Shown here: one piece after another, positions 4,833-9,106 of the stretch
Numbering within the stretch: the stretch's first letter is position 1
Layout of the letters: each line of letters begins with the position of its first letter
From: a bacterium
GTDB lineage: Bacteria; Bacteroidota; Bacteroidia; Bacteroidales; Bacteroidaceae
Direction: 5' to 3'
DNA length: 9,106 nt
NCBI GenBank assembly: GCA_004562975.1
Contig: SFQP01000040.1
Span: 1-9,106, forward strand
Program-made: the position numbers and the translations under genes
The notes under the pieces: generated by a model
Databases searched by the model: none
Seen by the model: the letters and a program-made list of their open reading frames with translations, nothing else
What the model was told of the DNA's origin: nothing

Positions 4833-5033
4833 ATGATTTCGCCTGTTGAACCTAATGTTAATGAACTTGGGAGGTATTCGGTGATGGAGACTTGTGCTGC
4901 TCTGGGCATACACCGCAACTCGCTCAGGAAATATACGGAGCAGGGCTTGATCAAGTGCGGATTCAGGAAGTTGTCTGCCCGCAAGTTCTATTCCGGCCGT
5001 GAGATTCTGAAATTCTGGAGGGCGCAGTTATGA
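4833..5033 (+). CDS. MerR/excisionase-like helix-turn-helix protein (66 residues)
   Basis: The 66-residue protein is a compact winged-helix domain of the MerR/HTH_17 type: GRYSVMETCAALGIHRNSLR (residues 13-32) forms the helix-turn-helix, KYTEQGLIKCG is the typical turn, and the RKFYSGREILKFW segment (50-62) is the wing and final helix. Domains of this size and type serve as excisionases (recombination directionality factors) or small early regulators in phages. With no integrase in the window the excisionase role is only a proposal. Translation starts behind a strong Shine-Dalgarno site, and its stop overlaps the next ATG (ATGA at 5030-5033), so the pair is coupled. Confidence 0.85.
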   Translation: MISPVEPNVNELGRYSVMETCAALGIHRNSLRKYTEQGLIKCGFRKLSARKFYSGREILKFWRAQL

Positions 5034-5203
5034 GCGAGAAGGACAGGCGCCTGATTGAGAAGGCGAGGCGCATTGGATACATGGATGCGTGTCTTATCTC
5101 TGGCCTTATGGATGAGGCGGAGAGCCGGGAGGCAAGGGAGACGCTGCGCTGCATACGGGCGTCGAAGCACCATACGGAGGAGTATTGCGCAGGTATGTTG
5201 TGA
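5030..5203 (+). CDS. small charged protein coupled to the HTH gene (57 residues)
   Basis: The ATG overlaps the stop of the preceding gene (ATGA), and the frame is open for 57 residues (it begins MSEKDRRLIEKARRIGYMDA). It is rich in Arg, Glu and Ala and reads as two or three helices, with three cysteines scattered (residues 21, 41, 52). The family is not recognised. Its expression is probably tied to the HTH protein, which suggests a joint role in early regulation or excision. A 61-residue frame at 5055-5240 on the same strand is an out-of-frame shadow. The 66 bases after the stop contain only small dyads such as CGCC-AA-GGCG and an A-rich leader for the next gene. Confidence 0.65.
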   Translation: MSEKDRRLIEKARRIGYMDACLISGLMDEAESREARETLRCIRASKHHTEEYCAGML

Positions 5204-5269
5204 ACGCCAAGGCGACGCATGGACGGGCGTAGGCTCGTGAATATCTAATAACTCTAAACAAACAACATC

Positions 5270-5632
5270 ATGACAAACGAAGAGAAAAACTGGGTGAACG
5301 AAGAACTTGGTAAAGTTGAGGACATTCCCGAAGAGCAGGTGGAAAAGATGGTGGACGAGATTCCTCAGGCATCGGAGGAAGAGACCAGCAGCGACGACCC
5401 ATTTGAAGAGTTAGCCAATGAGATAAGAGGCTTCGCGATGGCTTTGAAGTATATTCTGTCGGACTTGAATGAAGGATACTCGATAGTGTTAGGCATAGGC
5501 ATAGGAAAGAGCCATTACGCCATTGTAGATGGTTCGAGAGGCTTGTGCAAGCAACTCCTTTTCAAGATGGTAAATGGCATTATAGAGGCGGAGAAAAAGT
5601 GGAAATCCGAGCGCGGAGAGCACGAAGACTGA
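5270..5632 (+). CDS. early protein with acidic N-terminus, unknown function (120 residues)
   Basis: Residues 1-52 are dominated by Glu and Asp (for example VNEELGKVEDIPEEQVEKM and SEEETSSDDPFEELAN) and are probably disordered or extended-helical. Residues 53-110 form a more ordered part (EIRGFAMALKYILSDLNEGY, then IVLGIGIGKSHYAIVDG and a closing helix). The ordered part has no catalytic pattern I recognise. The start follows an A-rich leader (CTAAACAAACAACATC). An acidic tail on a small domain occurs in phage DNA mimics and in single-strand-DNA-binding partners; neither is shown here. It is a typical conserved-hypothetical early gene in position and size. Confidence 0.75.
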   Translation: MTNEEKNWVNEELGKVEDIPEEQVEKMVDEIPQASEEETSSDDPFEELANEIRGFAMALKYILSDLNEGYSIVLGIGIGKSHYAIVDGSRGLCKQLLFKMVNGIIEAEKKWKSERGEHED

Positions 5633-5674
5633 TTGCCGCGGATAGGCGGTATCACTATTTAAGAATCAAGTACT

Positions 5675-5968
5675 ATGAGTGAGAAAGTAATAGAGCATCC
5701 TGTCAGGCACCTCGAAGAAATCAAGGCGGAGGTCAAAGAAGACGTTATCAAGGACTCCAGCATTTTAGACTTTAGCGACGTGAATATAGCAAGTTTGAAG
5801 GGGTTTGTTGTGCTCATGACCCTCAGCACGAAATACAACTACCCCTACGCGGTGCTCGAGAATTGGCGCAAGCGGCTGGGTGCTGACGACTATGTCCTCT
5901 GCGTTGACAGAAATAGATTGAAAATACGATTTAACGTGCCGTATAGCAAGACAACGCAAGAGCCATGA
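5675..5968 (+). CDS. early protein of unknown function (97 residues)
   Basis: The protein is not recognised. A charged helical N-terminus (HLEEIKAEVKEDVIKDSS) is followed by a mixed segment with GFVVLMTLSTKYNYPYAVLE (about residues 43-62), then WRKRLGADDYVLCVDRNRLK and a short tail. The hydrophobic run FVVLMTL is too short for a membrane span. It follows the 5270 gene by 42 bases, in which GATA-GGCGG-TATC forms a small dyad, and its stop overlaps the next ATG as ATGA. It is part of the rightward early operon. Confidence 0.7.
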   Translation: MSEKVIEHPVRHLEEIKAEVKEDVIKDSSILDFSDVNIASLKGFVVLMTLSTKYNYPYAVLENWRKRLGADDYVLCVDRNRLKIRFNVPYSKTTQEP

Positions 5969-6030
5969 GCAGGCAGGAAAACAACGTCGCCCTGTTGCTA
6001 TCCGAGTTCCAAAGACGCTGGAGGAACTGA
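5965..6030 (+). CDS. possible 21-residue coupled peptide
   Basis: An ATG overlaps the upstream stop (ATGA) and opens a 21-residue frame that begins MSRQENNVALLLSEFQRRW. The overlap suggests translation, but the length is too short to trust. It may be the start of a gene that has been truncated, because the next 50 bases hold no gene and then a second truncated frame (primase stump) begins. Confidence 0.35.
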   Translation: MSRQENNVALLLSEFQRRWRN

Positions 6031-6087
6031 CGCCGGGCCCCACGGCTGGAGGGCTGTAGATTTTCTGACAAGTAACACACTTGACAA

Positions 6088-6174
6088 ATGATTGCGAGAG
6101 AAACCATAGAGGCGGTGCTCGACCGCGCCGACATTGTGCAGGTGATAGGTGACTTTAAGGGTTTTCCATGATAG
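6088..6174 (+). pseudogene. truncated DnaG-type primase N-terminus
   Basis: The frame MIARETIEAVLDRADIVQVI followed by GDF matches the conserved first 23 residues of bacterial and phage DnaG primases (pattern MI..-TI..-LD-A-IV-VI-DF). In an intact primase this leads into the zinc-binding CPFH-EKTPSF motif. Here the frame instead reads KGFP and stops at 6172-6174, with a second stop next to it, and neither other frame restores the zinc motif. No later primase domain (TOPRIM) is seen in the window. It is therefore a 28-residue remnant, or a short peptide reusing the primase start. Homology is recognised by eye only. Confidence 0.6.
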
Positions 6175-6186
6175 CAGCCAACGGAA

Positions 6187-6242
6187 GGGGCATCCCCCCT
6201 GTGAAGGCTTCAAACCGGTGACATCCCGAAACAGCACGGGAA
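6187..6242 (+). other. hairpin-rich segment upstream of the tRNA-like fold
   Basis: Three small hairpins follow in a row: GGGG (6187-6190) with CCCC after CAT, GAAG (6203-6206) with CTTC after one base, and CCCG (6225-6228) with CGGG (6237-6240) around an eight-base loop. The 6031-6346 interval has no supportable gene besides the primase stump. A 63-residue frame at 6149-6340 is Arg/Ser-rich, runs through the tRNA-like fold and is rejected as a gene. Confidence 0.35.
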
Positions 6243-6320
6243 GCGGCAGGCAGGCGCGGCGCCAGTGGAAGCAAAGGAAGCGTTCAGCAGGCGCACGGGG
6301 TTCGATTCCCCGCTGCCGCA
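6243..6320 (+). ncRNA. tRNA-like RNA of unknown identity
   Basis: GCGGCAG (6243-6249) pairs perfectly with CTGCCGC (6313-6319) as a 7-bp acceptor, followed by discriminator A6320. CGGGG-TTCGATT-CCCCG (6296-6312) is a perfect T arm with the consensus B-box sequence. Between them a cloverleaf can be drawn by hand: D-like arm GGC-GCGGC-GCC (6253-6263); an anticodon-like arm at 6266-6286 with one A/G mismatch and the seven-base loop AAAGGAA (6273-6279); and a nine-base variable region. But position 33 is A, not the invariant U, T8 and the D-loop GG are not in place, and GCGCC (6259-6263) can instead pair with GGCGC (6290-6294). The total of 78 bases is close to tRNA size. It could be a degenerate tRNA, a mimic, or an odd phage tRNA; the reading AGG (Pro) in the loop is not trusted. 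Confidence 0.5.
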
Positions 6321-6346
6321 CAAGAATAACAAAAAAGTAACGACCC

Positions 6347-6820
6347 ATGGAAAAGCAATGTAAACAATGGGGAAAACCTTCGGCGTGCTTCCCCCAGGAA
6401 AAACAACTGACCGAGCGCGAACGCATCATCTGCGTGGTCCGCACGAAACTGGCCTACGCTCTGGCTGACGTGGCCAACTCGCTACTGATGGACTGCGAAG
6501 CGACGTACAACCGCGTGGCGCTTGGATTAAAGAGCGCAGAGAAGTCGCGATTTAAGTACATGCAGCAGCAGGCCACGCGCCTCAAATACGCGGCCAAGGA
6601 CGCCACAAAGACTATGTACGACCTTGACATGGAAGCGTACTACGACGACAGCGACCGCCTGCAGGAGTTCCTGCTGCTGCTGATCGACCGGACGGCAGCC
6701 AACGAAGCGCGCTTTGATATGGCGCGCCACAGCATAGAGCGGATGAAGTCCATCCTCGGGCTGTACCCGAAGCCGCAGAAGAAGGAAGAAGGCATCGTGA
6801 GACTTCTCCGCGGCAAATGA
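6347..6820 (+). CDS. helical phage protein of unknown function (157 residues)
   Basis: The protein begins MEKQCKQWGKPSACFPQEKQ and then is largely helical: RTKLAYALADVANSLLMDCE (about residues 32-51), a charged middle (RFKYMQQQATRLKYAAKDAT), an acidic tyrosine-rich segment (MYDLDMEAYYDDSDRLQEFL) and a last helix pair before the basic tail. I see no catalytic motif. Proteins of this look and size recur in Bacteroidales phages beside recombination genes, to my recollection. Its start region, TAACGACCCATGGAAAAGCA, is nearly repeated at the start of the 6838 gene. It sits directly after the tRNA-like fold. It begins the replication/recombination module. Confidence 0.75.
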   Translation: MEKQCKQWGKPSACFPQEKQLTERERIICVVRTKLAYALADVANSLLMDCEATYNRVALGLKSAEKSRFKYMQQQATRLKYAAKDATKTMYDLDMEAYYDDSDRLQEFLLLLIDRTAANEARFDMARHSIERMKSILGLYPKPQKKEEGIVRLLRGK

Positions 6821-6837
6821 CATGAAAATAACGACCT

Positions 6838-7005
6838 ATGGAAAAGAACTTGCTCAAATTCGACATCATGCTCGGCGGCCGCTTCTTCTGCACGATGGCC
6901 TACCGCTTCTGCCCGGCGTTCGCCGTAACGCAGGAGGAGCTGGAAGCGTTTGCAGAGAAGCACCACCCGTTTCTGAAACACCGAAAATATACGATTGCCC
7001 TATGA
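6838..7005 (+). CDS. small phage protein of unknown function (55 residues)
   Basis: The frame begins MEKNLLKFDIMLGGRFFCTM and continues AYRFCPAFAVTQEELEAFAE, ending with KYTIAL. The pattern KFDI-L-GRF-CT-YRFCP followed by a helix is one I associate with tiny proteins of Bacteroidales elements; no function is known to me. A longer frame from 6822 covers the same bases out of frame but lacks any resemblance and is rejected upstream of 7002. The start is backed by the repeated leader also found at 6347. The stop overlaps the next ATG (ATGA at 7002-7005), so the two genes are coupled. A pair of strand-like segments with two cysteines suggests a compact fold. Confidence 0.7.
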   Translation: MEKNLLKFDIMLGGRFFCTMAYRFCPAFAVTQEELEAFAEKHHPFLKHRKYTIAL

Positions 7006-7127
7006 AGAACGACATTAAAGACATTCTCAGAAATCTGCGCAGGATCAGCGGCGAAGACGTGGTCTGCTTCGTGCTGACGCTGGTGCCGGTGGCCATGATA
7101 TTTCTCGGCATGTACATCTTCTGCTGA
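7002..7127 (+). CDS. small single-span membrane protein (41 residues)
   Basis: Translation starts in the ATGA overlap with the preceding gene. A charged cytoplasmic-type N-terminus (MKNDIKDILRNLRRISGEDV) is followed by one hydrophobic span (VVCFVLTLVPVAMIFLGMYI, residues 20-39) that ends the protein one or two residues later. It is likely an inner-membrane protein with its positive N-terminus inside. Small membrane proteins in phage early regions may act in exclusion or as inhibitors, but the position before the recombination genes gives no proof. It is the in-frame end of a longer frame from 6822 whose first 60 codons are not real. Confidence 0.6.
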   Translation: MKNDIKDILRNLRRISGEDVVCFVLTLVPVAMIFLGMYIFC

Positions 7128-7149
7128 GACCAAGGCGACAACGTGATAT

Positions 7150-7170
7150 ATCTTGGACACATCTTGGACA
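7150..7170. repeat. tandem 11-bp repeat before the ERF gene
   Basis: ATCTTGGACA occurs at 7150-7159 and 7161-7170, a period of 11 bases or about one helical turn. It lies 39 bp upstream of the ERF gene. Two same-face sites suggest protein binding, but no promoter with a -7 TAnnTTTG box can be read downstream. Confidence 0.5.
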
Positions 7171-7208
7171 AAATCCTTCTTACATCATAGACAAACCCCT
7201 TCCCCATC

Positions 7209-7919
7209 ATGAAAGAACTCATCAGCATCCAATCTCGCCTCAATGCCCCCAAGGGCCGCACCAACCAGTTTGGCCATTTCCGCTACCGCTCCGCCGAGGA
7301 CATTCTGGCCGCCGTCAAGCCCATCCTGCGCGAGGAGGGCTGCTACATCACCCTCACCGACGAGGTGCGCGAGGTAGGGCAGGCCGCTACCACCGTCACC
7401 GAGAACCAGAAGACCGGCACCATACAGCGCACCTCGTCCACCCGTATCTACATCCGCGCCACCGCCACCATCACCAACGCCGCCGGCGACACACTGAGCG
7501 TCAGCGCATGGGCCCGCGAGGAGCCGTCGCGCGCCGGCATGGATGCCGCGCAGGTCACGGGCGCTGCCTCGTCGTATGCCCGCAAGTACGCCCTCTGCGG
7601 ACTGCTTGCCATAGACAACGAGGACGACCCCGACACCTACGCGCCGCAGAACGGCGGCGGCCACGGCGCACAGAACGGCGCTGCCCAGGCACAGCCTGTG
7701 GCACAGCAGCAGGCCTATGCCACGACGGGCGACGCCGAGCGCGACGCCATGCTCAACCGGGCGTTACAGCAGGTGGCGCAGGCGCGGACGAAGGAAGACC
7801 TTGTGGCCATTTACACCAGTTTTACGGCGTTGCAGCCGCTGCCCGCATTCAAGAGCGCGATGACGGCCAGACGCAAGGCGCTGGGCATACGCAACGCCGC
7901 CGACAAGCAGACGGCATGA
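7209..7919 (+). CDS. ERF-family single-strand annealing recombinase
   Basis: The 236-residue protein matches the phage ERF superfamily (essential recombination function of phage P22 and relatives), which anneals complementary single strands in recombination and circularisation. Residues 1-45 carry the expected start (NQFGHFRYRSAEDILAAVKP, then LREEGCYI), and residues 110-134 hold the signature GMDAAQVTGAASSYARKYAL with CGLLAI after it. An acidic turn (DNEDDPD) closes the core near 142; residues 145-172 are a Gly/Gln/Ala-rich linker, and 173-236 a helical C-terminal part, the arrangement usual for these proteins. The start follows a pyrimidine-rich leader without a Shine-Dalgarno site. It stands just upstream of a nuclease, a classic annealing/exonuclease pair. 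G+C is clearly higher than in the lysogeny region. Confidence 0.93.
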   Translation: MKELISIQSRLNAPKGRTNQFGHFRYRSAEDILAAVKPILREEGCYITLTDEVREVGQAATTVTENQKTGTIQRTSSTRIYIRATATITNAAGDTLSVSAWAREEPSRAGMDAAQVTGAASSYARKYALCGLLAIDNEDDPDTYAPQNGGGHGAQNGAAQAQPVAQQQAYATTGDAERDAMLNRALQQVAQARTKEDLVAIYTSFTALQPLPAFKSAMTARRKALGIRNAADKQTA

Positions 7920-7924
7920 CACGG

Positions 7925-7959
7925 AGCCGGGCTGCATGGGAGGCCCACGTGGCCCGGAT
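7925..7959. other. intergenic hairpin between recombinase and nuclease genes
   Basis: CCGGGC (7927-7932) pairs with GCCCGG (7952-7957), and TGGG (7937-7940) pairs with CCCA (7944-7947) around an AGG loop; the four bases between are partly wobble-paired. No T run follows, so it is more likely a processing or stabilising structure, or an attenuator, than a plain terminator. Just after it TATCCTC is repeated in tandem (7961-7974). Confidence 0.5.
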
Positions 7960-7997
7960 CTATCCTCTATCCTCTCACATATACATTTATACATATT

Positions 7998-8888
7998 ATG
8001 ATAACTCTTTCCACCATCCCCGTCACCTTCAATCAGGAGGCGCACACCTACACCCTCGACACCACGGGTCAGGCGCTCAGCGGCGTCACATCGACGCTCA
8101 TGCGCCGCCTCTTCCCGGACAAGTACAAGGGCATACCCAAGGCCGTGCTCGCCCGCGCTGCCGAACGCGGCACGAACATCCACGAGGACGTTGAACTCTC
8201 CGAGGAACTCGGCTTCGAGCCGACCACCGACGAGGGGCGCAACTACCTCCGCCTGAAGGAGGACAACGGCCTACGCTTCCTCGAAAGCGAATACACCGTC
8301 TCCGACATGGAGCACTACGCCAGCCAGATTGACCTCATCTTTGAGGCCGGCGAGAGCAGCGTCCATCTGGCCGACATCAAGACCACGTCTGTGCTCGACG
8401 TGGCGGCCGTCTCGTGGCAGCTCTCCATCTACGCCTACCTCTTCGCGCTGAACAACCCCGGCATCGCCGTGGAACGCCTCTACGCCATCTGGCTGCGCGG
8501 CGAACGGGCCGAACTGGTGCCCGTGCCGCGCCATACGGACGACGAGGTGCTCCGCCTCATCGAGGCCGACCTGCAGGACCTGCCGTTTGTGGCAGAGAGC
8601 GACGTGCCGGCCTTCATCACCGAGCGCGAAGACCTGATGCTCTGCCTCGATCGCGACATACGCAGCATGAAGGAACGACTGGACCAGATGAAGCAGGACA
8701 TCATGGACGCCATGACCGAGCAGGGCAGCACATCCATCGACACGGGCCGCGTGATCTACACCATCACCAAGGGTGCCGAGCGCTCTACCTTCGACAGCCG
8801 CGCCTTCCGCAAGGAGCACGAAGACCTCTACCAGCAGTTCATGAAGAAGAGCACCACGGCGCCGTCAATGAAGATTACCATCCGATAA
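7998..8888 (+). CDS. PD-(D/E)XK phage exonuclease (recombination partner of ERF)
   Basis: The 296-residue protein shows the RecB/Cas4/YqaJ-type nuclease core: RGTNIHEDVE (57-66, His62), a glutamate (E97, in LESEYT), then QIDLIFE (110-116, Asp112), DIKTTSV (126-132, Asp126-x-Lys128) and QLSIYAYLF (141-149, Gln141). These match the metal-binding and helix motifs of PD-(D/E)XK exonucleases that chew DNA ends to give single strands for the ERF protein. Residues 205-240 are a coiled helical region, and the C-terminal part (VIYTITKGAERSTFDSRAFR, and KEHEDLYQQFMKKS) is the tail seen in phage YqaJ-like exonucleases. The ATG follows an AT-rich leader (CATTTATACATATT). Whether it works as single- or double-strand exonuclease cannot be read. 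Confidence 0.9.
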   Translation: MITLSTIPVTFNQEAHTYTLDTTGQALSGVTSTLMRRLFPDKYKGIPKAVLARAAERGTNIHEDVELSEELGFEPTTDEGRNYLRLKEDNGLRFLESEYTVSDMEHYASQIDLIFEAGESSVHLADIKTTSVLDVAAVSWQLSIYAYLFALNNPGIAVERLYAIWLRGERAELVPVPRHTDDEVLRLIEADLQDLPFVAESDVPAFITEREDLMLCLDRDIRSMKERLDQMKQDIMDAMTEQGSTSIDTGRVIYTITKGAERSTFDSRAFRKEHEDLYQQFMKKSTTAPSMKITIR

Positions 8889-8906
8889 AACAAAATAACC
8901 CCAGTG

Positions 8907-8926
8907 CCTGGCGGGTCACCGTCAGG
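8907..8926. other. intergenic hairpin after the nuclease gene
   Basis: CCTGGCGGGTCACCGTCAGG folds into an 8-bp stem with one G-U pair and a GTCA loop. It starts 18 bases after the nuclease stop and ends 19 bases before the next ATG. An A-rich rather than T-rich stretch follows, so readthrough into the next gene is likely; it may set the ratio of the two proteins. Confidence 0.5.
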
Positions 8927-8945
8927 ACAAAACCAAAGAAACACC

Positions 8946-9106
8946 ATGGCCATCTACACCCTCTCAGGGACCATCACGCATGTGTCACCCATCGTAACCA
9001 TCACCACACGCTCCGGCGAACCGTTCAGCAAGCGCACCGTCGTCATCACGCAGCGACGCTTCAATCCCACCTCGGGCGAAGAATACCGCCCCAACCACAT
9101 CCCCAT
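8946..9106 (+). CDS. probable DUF3127/OB-fold-like DNA-binding protein (partial)
   Basis: Only the first 53 residues are inside the window. The sequence starts MAIYTLSGTITHVSPIVTIT and continues TRSGEPFSKRTVVITQRRFN before PTSGEEYRPN, a string of beta strands with a SGxxFxKRxVVI motif. This resembles the DUF3127-type proteins of Bacteroidota, thought to have an OB-like fold and found near phage recombination genes. A single-strand-DNA-binding partner for the ERF/nuclease pair is a fitting role, but it is inferred. The start follows an A-rich leader (AAACCAAAGAAACACC). Confidence 0.65.
   Translation, partial: MAIYTLSGTITHVSPIVTITTRSGEPFSKRTVVITQRRFNPTSGEEYRPNHIP

Larger units (their letters stand above)
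2136..9106. mobile_element. left part of an integrated temperate phage (prophage), right end not in window
   Basis: The region starts at a half tRNA-Pro and continues with phage-type modules in the usual order: a small-gene cassette, a leftward XRE repressor, a control region with repeated dyads, rightward early genes with small DNA-binding proteins, and an ERF annealing protein with a PD-(D/E)XK nuclease. Genes are short, tightly packed and often overlap by ATGA. No integrase, portal, terminase or lysis gene is visible, so a complete and functional phage cannot be claimed; a defective prophage or a different integrative element stays possible. Confidence 0.8.

Noticed and set aside
6243..6320. 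tmRNA or a second tRNA attachment scar
   Set aside because: There is no tag-peptide reading frame or permuted layout for tmRNA. An attachment scar would carry only the 3' half, whereas a matching 5' acceptor strand is present at tRNA distance.
6149..6340. 63-residue plus-strand frame that might continue the primase after a frameshift
   Set aside because: It contains VTLR by chance but no CPFH or KTPSF zinc motif and is Arg/Ser-rich; the bases are better explained by RNA structure.
5998..6444. 148-residue minus-strand frame with RQRGIEPRAPAERF
   Set aside because: GIEPRAPA is the usual false peptide over the antisense of a T arm; the frame overlaps the tRNA-like fold and the start of the 6347 gene. 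It does support the tRNA-like reading of the locus.
6822..7127. 101-residue frame starting at 6822
   Set aside because: Only its last 41 codons (from 7002) are credible; the first 60 shadow the better supported 6838 gene with its repeated leader and ATGA junction.
7508..8194. 228-residue arginine/histidine-rich plus-strand frame
   Set aside because: It is an out-of-frame shadow of the ERF and nuclease genes in high-G+C sequence.

Overview
The window looks like a junction between a Bacteroidota (Bacteroidales, possibly Prevotella-like) chromosome and the left part of an integrated temperate phage or phage-like element. The host assignment rests on Bacteroidota-type promoters (a TAnnTTTG -7 box, with a TTG -33 box about 20 bases upstream), on A-rich leaders without Shine-Dalgarno sequences for most genes, and on protein families typical of Bacteroidales prophages. 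It is made from reading alone, with no database search.

Region 1, host flank (1 to about 2135): the possible tail of a small basic protein, two tandem hairpins, a good promoter, and one long gene for a secreted S41-family (C-terminal-processing type) serine peptidase, closed by a strong bidirectional terminator. Region 2, boundary (about 2136-2180): the minus strand carries only the 3' half of a tRNA-Pro(UGG), from anticodon loop to acceptor end, with no 5' half beside it. This is the usual scar of tRNA-targeted integration. Its orientation puts the element to the right and predicts an intact tRNA-Pro and probably the integrase beyond the right edge of the window.

Region 3, small-gene cassette (2226-3346): four small unrecognised genes alternate strand, with promoters squeezed into gaps of 38-50 bases and converging 3' ends that overlap, including one very acidic protein. 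Region 4, lysogeny switch (3294-4212): a leftward XRE-type repressor with a C-terminal coiled coil, translationally coupled to an unknown protein, then a control region with repeated dyads (candidate operators) over a near-perfect rightward promoter. Region 5, early rightward genes (4213-5968): a Cro-position protein without a visible helix-turn-helix, a four-cysteine mini-protein, two small DNA-binding-type proteins and several short unknowns, many coupled by ATGA overlaps.

Region 6 (5965-6346) is the oddest stretch: a 28-residue stump of a DnaG-type primase followed by a structured segment that ends in a tRNA-like fold with a perfect 7-bp acceptor and a consensus T arm but no U33. Region 7 (6347-9106) is the replication/recombination module: small conserved-looking phage proteins, an ERF-family single-strand annealing protein, a PD-(D/E)XK exonuclease and the start of a probable single-strand-DNA-binding-type protein. 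ERF plus nuclease plus a DNA-binding protein forms a typical phage annealing-recombination set. G+C visibly rises in this last part compared with the lysogeny region, as expected for mosaic phage genomes. No integrase, structural, packaging or lysis gene is in the window.
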